A DNA stretch of 64,000 bases from Cupriavidus basilensis. Lineage in GTDB: Bacteria > Pseudomonadota > Gammaproteobacteria > Burkholderiales > Burkholderiaceae. A program made the translations under genes and the position numbers. Numbering within the stretch: position 1 is the first letter of the stretch; the number at the start of each line of letters is the position of its first letter. The stretch is taken from assembly GCF_000832305.1 (NCBI RefSeq), contig NZ_CP010536.1, forward strand, positions 2,232,001-2,296,000, written 5' to 3'. Positions 51,121-60,325 of this stretch are shown in pieces. The notes under the pieces were generated by a model that was given only the letters and a program-made list of their open reading frames with translations, was not told the DNA's origin and made no database searches.

Positions 51121-51405
51121 TTAGTTCTGGGCAATGGCCGAGCTGTGCTGGGCCAGCGCCGTGACGCTGATCTCCATGTACGGATACAGCGGCAGCGACA
51201 TCAACAGCGTATGCAGTTCGTCGTTGTCACGCACGTCGAAGATGCTGACGTTGGCATACTTGCCGGCCACACGCCACAGATGGCGCCACTTGCCTTCACG
51301 CTGCAACTGCTGCGACAGCGCTTTTTCGTTCGCCTTCAGCTTTTCGGCGACTTGCGGGTCGAGATCGTGCGGAATGCGGACGGTCATTTCGGCCATGAAC
51401 AACAT
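51121..51405 (-). CDS. catC: Muconolactone delta-isomerase, 94 aa
   Basis: Converts muconolactone to 3-oxoadipate enol-lactone. Length and sequence fit CatC: MTVRIPHDLDPQVAEKLKAN, GKWRHLWRVAGKYANVSIFD and LPLYPYMEISVTAL. The start has AAAAGGAG upstream. It precedes pcaD by about 60 bases on the same strand. Confidence 0.93.
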   Translation of the reverse strand: MLFMAEMTVRIPHDLDPQVAEKLKANEKALSQQLQREGKWRHLWRVAGKYANVSIFDVRDNDELHTLLMSLPLYPYMEISVTALAQHSSAIAQN

Positions 51406-51461
51406 AGGGGTCTCCTTTTGCTAGCGGTGTCGGGGATATCGGGGTGACCGGCGCCTGATGA

Positions 51462-52508
51462 CTAGACGGTGGCGACGGGCGTGACGGGCGAACCCATCGC
51501 GCCCGGCAGCCGCAGTGGCGGCGCGGTCAGGAAGAAGCGCGTGCGGCGGTGGCTGCGCAGCCACGCCGCCAACTCGCGCAGGTACCAGAGTTCGCCAAGC
51601 GGCAATCCCAGCTTGAACAGGCAATGGTGGTGCAGCGGCAACGCCGGCGCAGCGCCGGCCGCCTCGCGCGCCGGAAATCGTTCGACGGCGTAGTTATCGG
51701 CCGCAATGGCGGCGATGCCGGAGTCGGTGATCCATTGCAGCAGCCGTTCGTCGCGGCCATCTAGCGCGGCGCAACTGTTGTGCAAGCGATGGGGATCGGG
51801 TTCGCGCTGCATTTCCAGCACCATCTCGGCAAAGCCGGTGCGCAGTACCAGGATGTCGCCTGATTCGACATCGACCTGGTGGGCCTCCATCGCGCGCATC
51901 AGGTCATCGTAGCCGATCGTCCGGAACTCCCGCCCAAAATACTCGGCCAGGTCAACCAGCACGCCACGGCCCTGGATGCTGTGCTCGGCCAGCGTCTCGA
52001 TGCCCAGCGCATTGGCGCGGCTGTGATCATGTCCGCAAGCGTGAGCAGCGAAGCCGTCGTCCTCGCGGTAGTCGACCGGTCCGAGGATGTCGGCGTTGGG
52101 GCGGTAGCCGTTGTAGTAGACGCGCTCCGGCACGCCATCGCCGTCGGCGTCGAACAGGGCGCCGACATGGGCCAGCGAATCCCACTGAGTCGAATACTGG
52201 AGCGACAACAACACTTGGTCGTCGCTGAGCACGTCGGTCGCGCGAGGATCCACCTTGACGAGGGGAAAGTTGACGTACGCGATGCCTTCACGGTACGTAG
52301 GGCGCAGCACCGGCGGATGCCGCCGGATGTTGAGGCCGTTGCCGCCGGGATAGTCCAGCGGTAATGACAGGCAGAAGCGCTGGCCGGTGCGGATTTCGCG
52401 AGCCGCGGCGCGGATCCGTTCGGCGGTGAGCAGGTTCAGGCGACCGAGTTGGTCGTCGTGGCCGAAGTCGCCCCAGTTGGAGCCTTCCGGCCGATTCTTC
52501 CATCGCAT
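51462..52508 (-). CDS. Cyclase-family hydrolase (kynurenine formamidase-like), 348 aa
   Basis: Metal-dependent hydrolase of the cyclase/KynB superfamily. The metal-binding HACGHDHSRANALG (HxGTHxD-like, modified) and GVLVDLAEYFGREF, GDILVLRTGFAEMV motifs are visible, with YAVERFPA near the C-terminal acid site. At 348 residues it is longer than KynB (about 210) and belongs to the larger cyclase group common beside aromatic genes. The start is set at 52508 (MRWKNRPEGSNWGDFG). A decayed copy of its middle lies at 48285-48372. Confidence 0.85.
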   Translation of the reverse strand: MRWKNRPEGSNWGDFGHDDQLGRLNLLTAERIRAAAREIRTGQRFCLSLPLDYPGGNGLNIRRHPPVLRPTYREGIAYVNFPLVKVDPRATDVLSDDQVLLSLQYSTQWDSLAHVGALFDADGDGVPERVYYNGYRPNADILGPVDYREDDGFAAHACGHDHSRANALGIETLAEHSIQGRGVLVDLAEYFGREFRTIGYDDLMRAMEAHQVDVESGDILVLRTGFAEMVLEMQREPDPHRLHNSCAALDGRDERLLQWITDSGIAAIAADNYAVERFPAREAAGAAPALPLHHHCLFKLGLPLGELWYLRELAAWLRSHRRTRFFLTAPPLRLPGAMGSPVTPVATV

Positions 52509-52590
52509 GGCTTGCGTTTTCCAGTAGCGGGCTGGGGCGGCATGATGCCATGCCGCGCGCGTGGCACCGAGGCCTGTCGTTGATTGCGGT

Positions 52591-52887
52591 TCAGAGGCAG
52601 CAGGTGCCGTCGAGATAGGCCTTGCGCCAGCGCATGATGCGGACCTCGGCGAACAGGCTGGCTTTCGTGAAGGGGTCGGCGTCGATGAACGATTGGGCAG
52701 CTTCGCGCGTATCGACATCGATGATATAGACACCGCCGCCCGCATCGCTGCCGTCGTCGTTCAACTTGGCACCGCACGCGAGCAGCAGTTGCTTGTGTTG
52801 CTCAAGGAACTCGAGGTGGACTTGGCGGATCGCCTGGCGGACCGTCTGGTGGTTCGGCTTGTCCCAAGTTTCGATGAAGTAAGGCAT
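52591..52887 (-). CDS. YciI-family protein, 98 aa
   Basis: Ferredoxin-like small protein: MPYFIETWDKPNHQTVRQAI, VHLEFLEQHKQLLLACGAKL and AAQSFIDADPFTKASLFAEV are typical of YciI/YCII domains, with the conserved Asp-Pro-Phe. YciI proteins include chloromuconolactone dehalogenases and are related in fold to muconolactone isomerases, so a lactone-processing role beside catC is plausible. Between the AtoE and cyclase genes. Confidence 0.85.
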   Translation of the reverse strand: MPYFIETWDKPNHQTVRQAIRQVHLEFLEQHKQLLLACGAKLNDDGSDAGGGVYIIDVDTREAAQSFIDADPFTKASLFAEVRIMRWRKAYLDGTCCL

Positions 52888-52951
52888 CTAGCGTCGCCTG
52901 GTCAATGGCCCGCCGGCAGCGGGCCGTGGCAAATAAAGAGCGGACGCGTCG

Positions 52952-54295
52952 TCAGACGATCTGCGCGCCCCACAAGAGCATCGACACAATGAAGATGAAG
53001 CCCACCCAGAACATCATGATGACGGTATAGCCCATCACGTCCTTCAGGCTGAGCTTGGACAGCGCCAGCGCGGGCAGGATCCAGAACGGCTGCACAAGAT
53101 CGTTCCAGGCGTTGCCAAGCATCACCGACATCGAGGTCTGGCTCACGGAGCTACCAATCGCCTTGGCGGCGTCGATCATGAACGGACCTTGGATCACCCA
53201 GTGGCCACCGCCCGACGGCGCGAAGAAGTTGATCACAAACGAGCTGACCAGGCCCCAGAACGGCAGCGTCTGCGGCGTGGCTATATCGACGAACACGCGC
53301 GATATGGTATCGACCAGGCCCGAGCCCGCCATGATCGCCATGATGCCGGCGTAGAACGGATATTGCAGGATGATGCCGGAGATCGTCTTGATGCCCTCGT
53401 TGAGCTTCGCCACGTACTTGACGGGCGTGCCCAGCAGCAGCACGCCGATGAACAGGATCAGGAAGTTGATCAGGTTCAGGTCCAGTGTGCCCCCCTGCGT
53501 GAAGTACAGCACGGCGTACGCGAGCCCGCACACGCCAATCACGAGGCTCAGCAACCGGCTGTTGTTCATGCGCCAAGCCAGTGTGCCGTCGCCGCCGATG
53601 CTGTGCGAGACTGCAGCGGCAGCATCGTCCTTATCCTCGGCGCGCGTGTCCAACTCGACCACGTCCTTGGCATCGCGTGGGTGCAGCCAGGCGTTGAGCA
53701 GCGGCAGCGTGACGATGACCGCCAGGCTGGTTAGCAGCATCGGCATGGAAAAGATGGTTTCGGACAAGGGGATCACGCCCATCAGCTTTTCCATCGGGTG
53801 CCCCTTGGTGGAGATCAGCACCGGGATGCTGGCCGACAGGCCGAGGCCGTACATCGTGAAGCCGCTATAGGCCGAAGCGATGATCAGCGGGTAGTGCACG
53901 CCCTTGACGCGGCGGGCCAGTTTCTTGGCGATGATGCCGCCGATGACCAGACCGAAGCCCCAGTTCAGGTAGCTGCCGATGCCGCCCACCAGGGTGGCAA
54001 CGATGATGGCGCCATGCGGCGTGTTGACCTTGCCGACGATCCGGTCGAGCAGGCGGTCGGTCAGTGGCGCGGTGGCCAGCACGTAGCCCATGGCCAAAAT
54101 CACCGCCATCTGCGTGGTGAACGCGAGCAGATTCCAGAAGCCCTTGCCCCAACTGACGATCACGGCCGGCGCGGCTTGGCCCTGCACCAGCATCGCCATA
54201 ACCATCGTCAGCAGCGTCAGCCCGATGGCGAAAACAAACGGATCCGGCAAATACCGGCGCATCAGTTCTGTAAAGAACCCAGCAATCTTATTCAC
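52952..54295 (-). CDS. Short-chain fatty acid transporter, AtoE type, 447 aa
   Basis: Inner-membrane permease with about 12 segments. Opening YLPDPFVFAIGLTLLTMVMA, then WGKGFWNLLAFTTQMAVILA, GSYLNWGFGLVIGGIIAKKL and INFFAPSGGGHWVIQGPFMI, all hallmark AtoE motifs. It is the first gene of the pcaD-catC-cyclase-YciI cluster. It could take up the acid precursor of that pathway. Confidence 0.92.
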   Translation of the reverse strand: MNKIAGFFTELMRRYLPDPFVFAIGLTLLTMVMAMLVQGQAAPAVIVSWGKGFWNLLAFTTQMAVILAMGYVLATAPLTDRLLDRIVGKVNTPHGAIIVATLVGGIGSYLNWGFGLVIGGIIAKKLARRVKGVHYPLIIASAYSGFTMYGLGLSASIPVLISTKGHPMEKLMGVIPLSETIFSMPMLLTSLAVIVTLPLLNAWLHPRDAKDVVELDTRAEDKDDAAAAVSHSIGGDGTLAWRMNNSRLLSLVIGVCGLAYAVLYFTQGGTLDLNLINFLILFIGVLLLGTPVKYVAKLNEGIKTISGIILQYPFYAGIMAIMAGSGLVDTISRVFVDIATPQTLPFWGLVSSFVINFFAPSGGGHWVIQGPFMIDAAKAIGSSVSQTSMSVMLGNAWNDLVQPFWILPALALSKLSLKDVMGYTVIMMFWVGFIFIVSMLLWGAQIV

Positions 54296-54332
54296 TTCAC
54301 TGTCCCCTAAATGTAGCCAAATTCACCGTATG

Positions 54333-54357
54333 TCGAACATTAGTTCTGTAGACGAAC
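54333..54357. promoter_or_regulatory. Candidate operator upstream of the AtoE operon
   Basis: Three half-sites, TCGAAC (54333), GTTC (54343) and CGAAC (54353), are spaced ten bases apart in the AT-rich leader of the AtoE gene. Ten-base-phased half-sites are typical of IclR-type (PcaR/PcaU) operators, but no regulator gene is adjacent. The remainder of 54296-54608 shows no gene. Confidence 0.4.
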
Positions 54358-54608
54358 AAATGCGGCGGTTGCGCGCATCCTAGACGCTTAGTTTTGTGGC
54401 GTCAAGTCAACAAATAAGCGAATTATTGCGTTTTCACAAATAATCTAAATTTGTGCAGCGCGGCATTGCGAGTCCAAGCGATCGCCCAAAAAGGTCCGCG
54501 CCAATCGCTATGACGTCACACTGGCGTACCGACACTGGAGATCGCTCCACTGGGGATGAAGAAACGGCACTCGCTCGGAGGGACGCCCGTGACCATGGAG
54601 CAAACCTT

Positions 54609-54716
54609 GGCGGATTCCTTGGCCGCAAGAGTGATGGCGAGCCCGGCGTGAAGACGATTTGGCTGGGGCTGAAAGAAGTTCATGTCGCGGCGAAGACACT
54701 GCGAGGCTTACGAGCC
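54609..54716 (+). pseudogene. IS4-family transposase C-terminal fragment
   Basis: The frame reads GGFLGRKSDGEPGVKTIWLG and LKEVHVAAKTLRGLR, the conserved C-terminus of an IS4-type transposase group. Nothing upstream of it remains in frame. Confidence 0.7.
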
Positions 54717-54744
54717 GTCGACGATGGGGGCAACTGTGTATACC

Positions 54745-54996
54745 CACATGCTCATAGCGATGCACCGCTTCCATCATCAGCGCCACGACCAGATCGATCA
54801 GGCTGCGGGCTTCCTCGGGATCCAGGTCCTGGATCAATGCCGTCGAGCCGGCCACATCCGCGAACAGTGCGGAGATGGCCTTGCGCTCACCACCGGCGTC
54901 CCCGCCCTTTGCCTCCATGGCGGCCTGCTCGGCGCGAATCCGCTCCGCCAGATGGGGCGGCGTATAAAGAATAGGAGCTGGCAATGCGTGCAGTGC
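54745..54996 (-). pseudogene. Class III adenylate/guanylate cyclase domain fragment
   Basis: The minus frame reads YTPPHLAERIRAEQAAMEAK, then GERKAISALFADVAGSTALI, QDLDPEEARSLIDLVVALMM, the start of a class III nucleotide cyclase catalytic domain with the metal Asp in LFADVAGST. The domain stops after about 75 residues. Both ends run into unrelated DNA. Confidence 0.75.
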
Positions 54997-55101
54997 ATCT
55001 CGCCCCGCGAATGCCTGTGCCTGCCCCGCAGCTGCAATCCGGGCGGTTGGCAAGGCGGCGCTGCAGCAACCGAGACTGCCCTTGCCGCCCCAGGTTTGGC
55101 A

Positions 55102-55284
55102 GAGGGCAGCAAGACACGGCTGGTGCCGGCCGCCGATGAGCTGATGATGGACCTGCGCTTTGTACGGGATAATTTTGGGCACGCGTCCATCTCGACCACC
55201 AGCGCCTATCTGCACACCGAGGACGATGCGCGACACGAGGCAACCCAGGAGCGGCACCGAATCGGTTGGACACGCGAAGGGTGA
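55102..55284 (+). pseudogene. Recombinase C-terminal fragment with internal deletion
   Basis: The frame gives EGSKTRLVPAADELM joined directly to [20 protein letters not shown] and [20 protein letters not shown]. Relative to the intact recombinase, about 90 codons between DELM and DLRF are missing, including the HWLRH motif. The joint lies at a short repeated TGGTGGA/GGTGGA in the intact gene, consistent with slippage. Confidence 0.8.
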
Positions 55285-55403
55285 CGGGCTATGGCCTGAA
55301 GACCGTCGATATCCTTGTCGAACTGGGTCGTCGAAAGATGGTCGGTGGGCAGGAGGATATGATTGTGGACGTCGCACTGGATCTCGCGCGAGAGGCCGTC
55401 TGA
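55285..55403 (+). pseudogene. C-terminal fragment of 4-hydroxy-2-oxovalerate aldolase
   Basis: Immediately after the recombinase relic the frame reads [20 protein letters not shown] and [18 protein letters not shown], then stop. [20 protein letters not shown] is the characteristic C-terminus of meta-cleavage-pathway aldolases (MhpE/DmpG/BphI). Only about 39 residues of some 345 are left. It shows that a meta-cleavage gene was once at this junction. Confidence 0.75.
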
Positions 55404-55419
55404 CTCCGTACAATCTGGA

Positions 55420-55673
55420 ACCCCGGGAGCCCCGGGCGCGAGCCGTCCCTCAGGTTCCTGCGTTTCACACGCCAGCGCGATCAACTGTAGCCGCGCCTCG
55501 TGCGTGATGCGTGGCGGACGGCCACTATGCTCGCCCTCGCGAATGCCTTGGGCACCGTGCTTGGCAATGCGCTTACGCCAGAGGCAGACCGTTTGTACCG
55601 ATACGTCCGATTCCCGCGCAATGGCGGTATTGGAGTGGCCCTCGTGGGCCCACAACGCGATTCGCGCGCGCAT
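55420..55673 (-). pseudogene. IS630-family transposase N-terminal fragment
   Basis: MRARIALWAHEGHSNTAIAR, ESDVSVQTVCLWRKRIAKHG and GAQGIREGEHSGRPPRITHE, EARLQLIALACE form the HTH and linker of IS630 transposases. After about 85 residues the frame runs into the aldolase and recombinase relics read backwards. The DDE domain is absent. Confidence 0.8.
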
Positions 55674-55710
55674 GACATCTCGCTATTCCACCCATTTACA
55701 GGATGTTGTA

Positions 55711-57702
55711 CTAGTCCAGATGTTCCCCAGCTTCATTCTCGCTCGAGAAGAGCCTGAGATCGCCCAGATGCTGCGCCAACGCGCTCTTGAGTTGAGCGCG
55801 CTCGAAGGCACTGGTGGTGTAGCGAGTCACGCTGCGATAATAGCGTGCGCTCAAATCGGCCATCATCTCCGCGTAGGCCTCGGCCAGCTCCGGCAGGAAA
55901 CTGAAATGCTCATAGTTGACGATGGCCGATACCTTCTCGCCGATCGGCGCCAGGCGCTCGTCAACAGCGCGTCGGATACGCTCGATATCGTCGACGCTGC
56001 AGACCTCCATTCCCGCGAGATTGATATAGAGGCACTTGGTCTCTGCGTCGTAGCGCAACCGCTGCGCTATCGGCAGATCCAGCAACTGAGCACGCAATCC
56101 CATGGGGGCGTGAGCAAAGATGCGCGCGTCCATGATTTTCAGTGGCGTGCGAACAGAGGGACGGAAGGTCATGTGCGCAAGAATATCGCCTTGCAAATCC
56201 ATCCCCGGTGCGATCTCTGTCAACTCAATCCCGGACTCGCCCAACTCGAATACGCATCGTTCAGTGATGTATAGAACCACTGTTCCGGCCTCGCGTGCGA
56301 ATCCGCCGCTGAAGGTTCGGTGCTCGACTGCGTCAACGAATTTGACTGCGGGCCTGTCGTGGCGCACGCTCACCCCGCCTTCTTCGACGACAAGCTCGAA
56401 CTTGTCGGCGGTAAACGTCCCGACAAATACGACCTTGCGCGCGTTCTGCGAGATATTGATGAAACCGCCCGCCCCGGCCAGCCGGTGGCCAAAGCGACTG
56501 ACGTTGACGTTGCCTTGCGCATCCGCCTGCGCCAGACCGAGAAAGGCAACGTCGAGTCCGCCGCCATCGTAGAAATCGAACTGGCTTGGCTGGTCAATCA
56601 CGGCTTGCGGATTGGTCGCAGCGCCGAAGTTCAACCCGCTGGCCGGAATGCCGCCAATCACCCCTGGCTCCGCGGTCAGCGTCAGCAGATCAATGATTTT
56701 CTCCTCCGCCGCAACGCTTGCGATGCCCTCCGGCATACCGATGCCCAGATTCACAACGTCGTTGTTACGCAGCTCCATCGCCGCACGCCGGGCAATGATT
56801 TTCCTCGCGTTCAGGGGCATGCCGCCGATGCTCGCCAGCGGCACACGCAACTCACCCGCGAATGCCGCGCTGTATGGCACGGCAAATGTCTGCATGTGAT
56901 ACTCCGGCTTTTCCGCCACCACCACCGCATCGACCATCACCCCGGGAATCTTGACCTCGCGCGGCCTGAGCGTGCCGCGCTCTGCCAGGCGCTCGACCTG
57001 CGCTATGACAATGCCACCGCTGTTATGCGCCGCCATCGCAATGGCTTGTGCTTCGAGCGTCAGCGCCTCGCGCTCCATCGTGATATTGCCATCCGGATCG
57101 GCAGTGGTGCCGCGGATGATACCGACGTGGATCGGAAAAGCCTGATAGAAGAGGTACTCGCGGCCATCGATCGGCATCAGCCGCACAAGGTCGGTCTGCG
57201 TGCGGGCGTTGAGTTTTCCGCCGCCCCACCGTGGATCGACGAAGGTACCGAGGCCGACGCGCGTCAATGTGCCTGGTTTGCCGGCAGCAATGTCGCGAAA
57301 CAGGTGGCAGATCACCCCCTGCGGCAAATTCCACGCCTCGATCGCATTGTTGACGGCCAGTTCCCCCAACCGCGGCACCAGGCCCCAGTGACCGCCGATC
57401 ACGCGTCGTACAAGACCCATGTGGCCGAGATGATTTAGCCCCCGGTCCTTCCCGTCGCCCTGCCCGGCCGCGTAGACCAGTGTCAGATTGCGCGGATAAC
57501 GCAGATCGGATGACTCGGCTGCCTGGCTCTCCAGAAACAACTCTTCCATCGCGACCGCGATGTTCTCCGCGAAACCGATACCGACGAAGCCGCCAGTGGC
57601 AACCGTATCGCCATCCCGTATCAACTGCACCGCCTGGCGCGCGCTCATTATCTTGCCGGTCCGCGCACCATAGAGATCCTGTTTCGCAAAGGAATCGCTC
57701 AC
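55711..57702 (-). CDS. Acyl-CoA:acetate/3-ketoacid CoA transferase, long form, 663 aa
   Basis: Family I CoA transferase with both halves in one chain. The first half has [19 protein letters not shown] and the second [20 protein letters not shown], with the CoA-accepting Glu in [13 protein letters not shown]. Usual single-chain enzymes are about 520 residues; this one carries a further 130-residue C-terminal segment (ICAHAPMG-like [16 protein letters not shown] to [10 protein letters not shown]) that I cannot assign. It follows 3-hydroxybutyrate dehydrogenase, so it probably activates acetoacetate or 3-hydroxybutyrate. Confidence 0.9.
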   Translation of the reverse strand: MSDSFAKQDLYGARTGKIMSARQAVQLIRDGDTVATGGFVGIGFAENIAVAMEELFLESQAAESSDLRYPRNLTLVYAAGQGDGKDRGLNHLGHMGLVRRVIGGHWGLVPRLGELAVNNAIEAWNLPQGVICHLFRDIAAGKPGTLTRVGLGTFVDPRWGGGKLNARTQTDLVRLMPIDGREYLFYQAFPIHVGIIRGTTADPDGNITMEREALTLEAQAIAMAAHNSGGIVIAQVERLAERGTLRPREVKIPGVMVDAVVVAEKPEYHMQTFAVPYSAAFAGELRVPLASIGGMPLNARKIIARRAAMELRNNDVVNLGIGMPEGIASVAAEEKIIDLLTLTAEPGVIGGIPASGLNFGAATNPQAVIDQPSQFDFYDGGGLDVAFLGLAQADAQGNVNVSRFGHRLAGAGGFINISQNARKVVFVGTFTADKFELVVEEGGVSVRHDRPAVKFVDAVEHRTFSGGFAREAGTVVLYITERCVFELGESGIELTEIAPGMDLQGDILAHMTFRPSVRTPLKIMDARIFAHAPMGLRAQLLDLPIAQRLRYDAETKCLYINLAGMEVCSVDDIERIRRAVDERLAPIGEKVSAIVNYEHFSFLPELAEAYAEMMADLSARYYRSVTRYTTSAFERAQLKSALAQHLGDLRLFSSENEAGEHLD

Positions 57703-57793
57703 GTTGTTGTCTCCCGCCCGTCTTTAGTCACAATACGCCGGCTGGCACTATTATGCGATACCTGTGAAGTAGTGCGCTGCCATTGGCGATGGA

Positions 57794-57860
57794 GGTGTCG
57801 GAGGCTGCTGCCAGTGCGCTCCCCATGCCGGCAAATGGGGATCCGGCTGCGTCCGACACC
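57794..57860. repeat. Nested inverted repeats between CoA transferase and dehydrogenase genes
   Basis: GGTGTCGGA (57794-57802) pairs with TCCGACACC (57852-57860), and inside it TCCCCAT (57820-57826) pairs with ATGGGGA (57835-57841) across an eight-base loop. No T-run follows, so it is not a standard terminator; it may attenuate or stabilise the operon transcript. The whole gap 57703-57900 holds no gene. Confidence 0.5.
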
Positions 57861-57900
57861 CAGGCAGAAGCCCTCTACTTGCTCCCAGGTTCGAGGCCGC

Positions 57901-58692
57901 CTACTGCGCCGTCCAGCCGCCGTCAATCTTCAGTTCGGCGCCGCGCATCTCGCTGGCGGCGCCGGAGCACAGGAACACGGCCAGTTCGCCGATCTGCTCC
58001 GGCGTGACGAACCGCGCCGAAGGCTGCTTCTCGCCCAGCAGCCTGACGCTGGCCTCGTCCGGCGCAAGGCCTTCGCGCCGGGCAAGGTCGTCGATCTGCT
58101 GCTGCACCAGCGGGGTCAGCACCCAGCCCGGACAGATCGCGTTGACCGTGATGCCGCTGCGCGCGGTTTCGAGCGCGGCCACCTTGGTCAGGCCGATCAC
58201 GCCGTGCTTGGCCGCCACGTAGGCGGACTTGCCCGCAGACGCGACCACCCCGTGGACGGAGGCGATATTGATCACCCGGCCCCAGCCGCGTGCGCGCATG
58301 GCCGGCAAGGCAGCGCGCATGGCGTGGAACGTGGCGTTCAGGTTGATGGCGATCACCGCGTCCCAGCGCTCCGCGGGGAAGTCCTCGATGGGCGCGACGA
58401 ACTGGATGCCGGCATTGTTGACGAGGATGTCCACGCCACCGAAGCGTTCGGCCGCGAAAGCGACCATCGCTTCGATCTCGCCGGGCCGGCTCATGTCCGC
58501 GCCGTGGTGGATGGCACGCACGCCAAGCGCCTCGATCTGTGCGACGGCGCCCTCGGCGTCGCCGAATCCGTTCAGCACGATGTCGGCGCCCGCCTTGGCC
58601 AACGCCCTGGCGACGCCGAGGCCGATCCCGCTGGTCGAGCCGGTGACGAGGGCGGTCTTGCCCGCGAGCGGGGCGCAAGAGGTAGTAGTCAT
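57901..58692 (-). CDS. 3-hydroxybutyrate dehydrogenase, 263 aa
   Basis: SDR enzyme oxidising D-3-hydroxybutyrate to acetoacetate with NAD. TGSTSGIGLGVARALAKAGA, NNAGIQFVAPIEDFPAERWD, ASVHGVVASAGKSAYVAAKH with Tyr-x-x-x-Lys, and CPGWVLTPLVQQQIDDLA are the characteristic bacterial BDH features (GWVLTPLV and QIDD form the substrate lid). It follows the GntP permease gene by 23 bases, in the same predicted operon. Confidence 0.93.
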   Translation of the reverse strand: MTTTSCAPLAGKTALVTGSTSGIGLGVARALAKAGADIVLNGFGDAEGAVAQIEALGVRAIHHGADMSRPGEIEAMVAFAAERFGGVDILVNNAGIQFVAPIEDFPAERWDAVIAINLNATFHAMRAALPAMRARGWGRVINIASVHGVVASAGKSAYVAAKHGVIGLTKVAALETARSGITVNAICPGWVLTPLVQQQIDDLARREGLAPDEASVRLLGEKQPSARFVTPEQIGELAVFLCSGAASEMRGAELKIDGGWTAQ

Positions 58693-58715
58693 GATGAATC
58701 AGCTCCGAAGCGTGG

Positions 58716-60116
58716 TCAGACCAGGCCGGTCACATAGAACGTGACAATCACGAAGAACACGGCGAGCGTCTTGATCAGCGTCACGGCGAAGATCTCGCGA
58801 TAGGATTCCCGGTGCGTCAGCCCGGTCACGGCCAGCAAGGTGATGACCGCGCCGTTGTGCGGCAGCGTATCCATGCCGCCGCTGGCCATCGCGACCACGC
58901 GATGCAGGACATCCAGAGGAATCTGCATTTCCTGCGCGGTCTTGATGAAGGTGTCCGACATCGCGGCCAGCGCGATGCTCATGCCGCCCGAGGCCGATCC
59001 CGTGATGCCAGCCAGGGTCGAGACCGAGACGGCGGCATTGACGAGCGGGTTCGGGATGCTCTTGAGTGCATCGCCGACCACAAGAAAGCCGGGCAAGGCC
59101 GCGATGACGCCGCCGAAACCATACTCCGACGCGGTGTTGAGCGTGGCCAGCAATGCGCCGGAGATCGCCACCTTGGTACCGGAGGCGAAGCGCTCGCGCA
59201 CGCGGCCAAAGGCGGTGGCCAGGACCAGCAGGATGCCGAGCAGCAACGCGCCCTCGACGGCCCAGATCGCCACCACGCTCTTGATCGACACGGTCAGCGG
59301 GGCGTGCACGCCCGGCAGCACGGACGGATCCACCGAGTACTTGTCGCCGTACCACTGCGGGATCAGCTTGGTCAGCGCGAAGTTGGCCACGCCGACCAGA
59401 ATCAGCGGAGCGATCGCGAGCATCGGGTTGGGCAGGTGGGTGGAGTCGACATGCTCAGGTTCGTTGAGCAGCGAGTCGCCATAGCCCTCGCCTCGCGCGG
59501 CCGCCGCGCGCCGGCGCCATTCCAGGTAGGACAGCCCGACCACGACGATGAAGGCCGCGCCGAGGGTACCCAGCATGGGTGCCGCCCAGGCGGTGGTCTT
59601 GAAGAAGGTGGTGGGGATGATGTTCTGGATCTGCGGCGTGCCCGGCAGCGAATCCATCGTGAAGCTGAAGGCGCCCAGGGCGATCGCGCCCGGCATCAGC
59701 CGCTTGGGGATATTGCTCTGCCGGTACAGTTCCGCAGCGAAAGGATAGACCGCGAACACCACGACGAACAGCGAGACACCGCCGTAGGTCAGCAGCGCGC
59801 ACACCGCGACGATGACTGCATTGGCGCGTGAGCGGCCGATGTACTTGATTGCCGCGGCAACGATGGATTCCGAAAAGCCCGACAACTCGATGACCTTGCC
59901 GAACACGGCGCCGAGCAGGAATACAGGAAAGTACAGCTTGACGAAGCCGACCAGCTTCTCCATGAAGATGCCGGAGAAGACCGGCGCCACGGCTTCGGGG
60001 TTGACCAGCAGAACCGCGCCGAGCGCAGCGACGGGGGCGAACAGGATCACGCTATAGCCGCGGTACGCGACCAGCATCAGGAACGCCAGTGCGGCGATCA
60101 CTATCAGGAAGGACAT
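58716..60116 (-). CDS. GntP-family permease, 466 aa
   Basis: Inner-membrane organic-acid permease with about 12-14 segments. Motifs include YGGVSLFVVVFAVYPFAAEL, IPKRLMPGAIALGAFSFTMD and GITGSASGGMSIALAAMSDT. The start at 60116 has GGAGACA upstream, the longer open frame to 60431 lacks one. First gene of the 3-hydroxybutyrate operon; GntP-type genes next to bdh are plausible 3-hydroxybutyrate carriers. Confidence 0.92.
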   Translation of the reverse strand: MSFLIVIAALAFLMLVAYRGYSVILFAPVAALGAVLLVNPEAVAPVFSGIFMEKLVGFVKLYFPVFLLGAVFGKVIELSGFSESIVAAAIKYIGRSRANAVIVAVCALLTYGGVSLFVVVFAVYPFAAELYRQSNIPKRLMPGAIALGAFSFTMDSLPGTPQIQNIIPTTFFKTTAWAAPMLGTLGAAFIVVVGLSYLEWRRRAAAARGEGYGDSLLNEPEHVDSTHLPNPMLAIAPLILVGVANFALTKLIPQWYGDKYSVDPSVLPGVHAPLTVSIKSVVAIWAVEGALLLGILLVLATAFGRVRERFASGTKVAISGALLATLNTASEYGFGGVIAALPGFLVVGDALKSIPNPLVNAAVSVSTLAGITGSASGGMSIALAAMSDTFIKTAQEMQIPLDVLHRVVAMASGGMDTLPHNGAVITLLAVTGLTHRESYREIFAVTLIKTLAVFFVIVTFYVTGLV

Positions 60117-60211
60117 CTTGTCTCCAATCGTTTTGTCCGTGTGAATACGCTGCCGGGCGGTTGGCTTGCCCGTCAGGGCGCGGTGAAAGGCACCGCGCGG
60201 CGGTGATGCAA

Positions 60212-60227
60212 CGCACAAAACGTGCCA
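60212..60227 (-). promoter_or_regulatory. Sigma54 (-24/-12) promoter of the 3-hydroxybutyrate operon
   Basis: On the minus strand TGGCACG, four bases, then GTGC match the RpoN consensus TGGCACG-N4-TTGC at all but one position, with the key GG and GC separated by ten bases. It lies 96 bases before the GntP start and downstream of two palindromes. A sigma54 activator gene is divergent, which strongly supports use. Confidence 0.8.
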
Positions 60228-60325
60228 CTGGCGCGCAAATCCTTGTCCCACGCGGCATTCCGGCTTCCCTGGCGGCTCGCGGCGAGGGCACGGTCCCGTC
60301 GGTCCGGTGATTGCGGGTACAATAC

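Noticed and set aside
57794..57860. Integron attC site
   Set aside because: The nested inverted repeats lack the GTTRRRY and RYYYAAC boxes, and no integron integrase is near.
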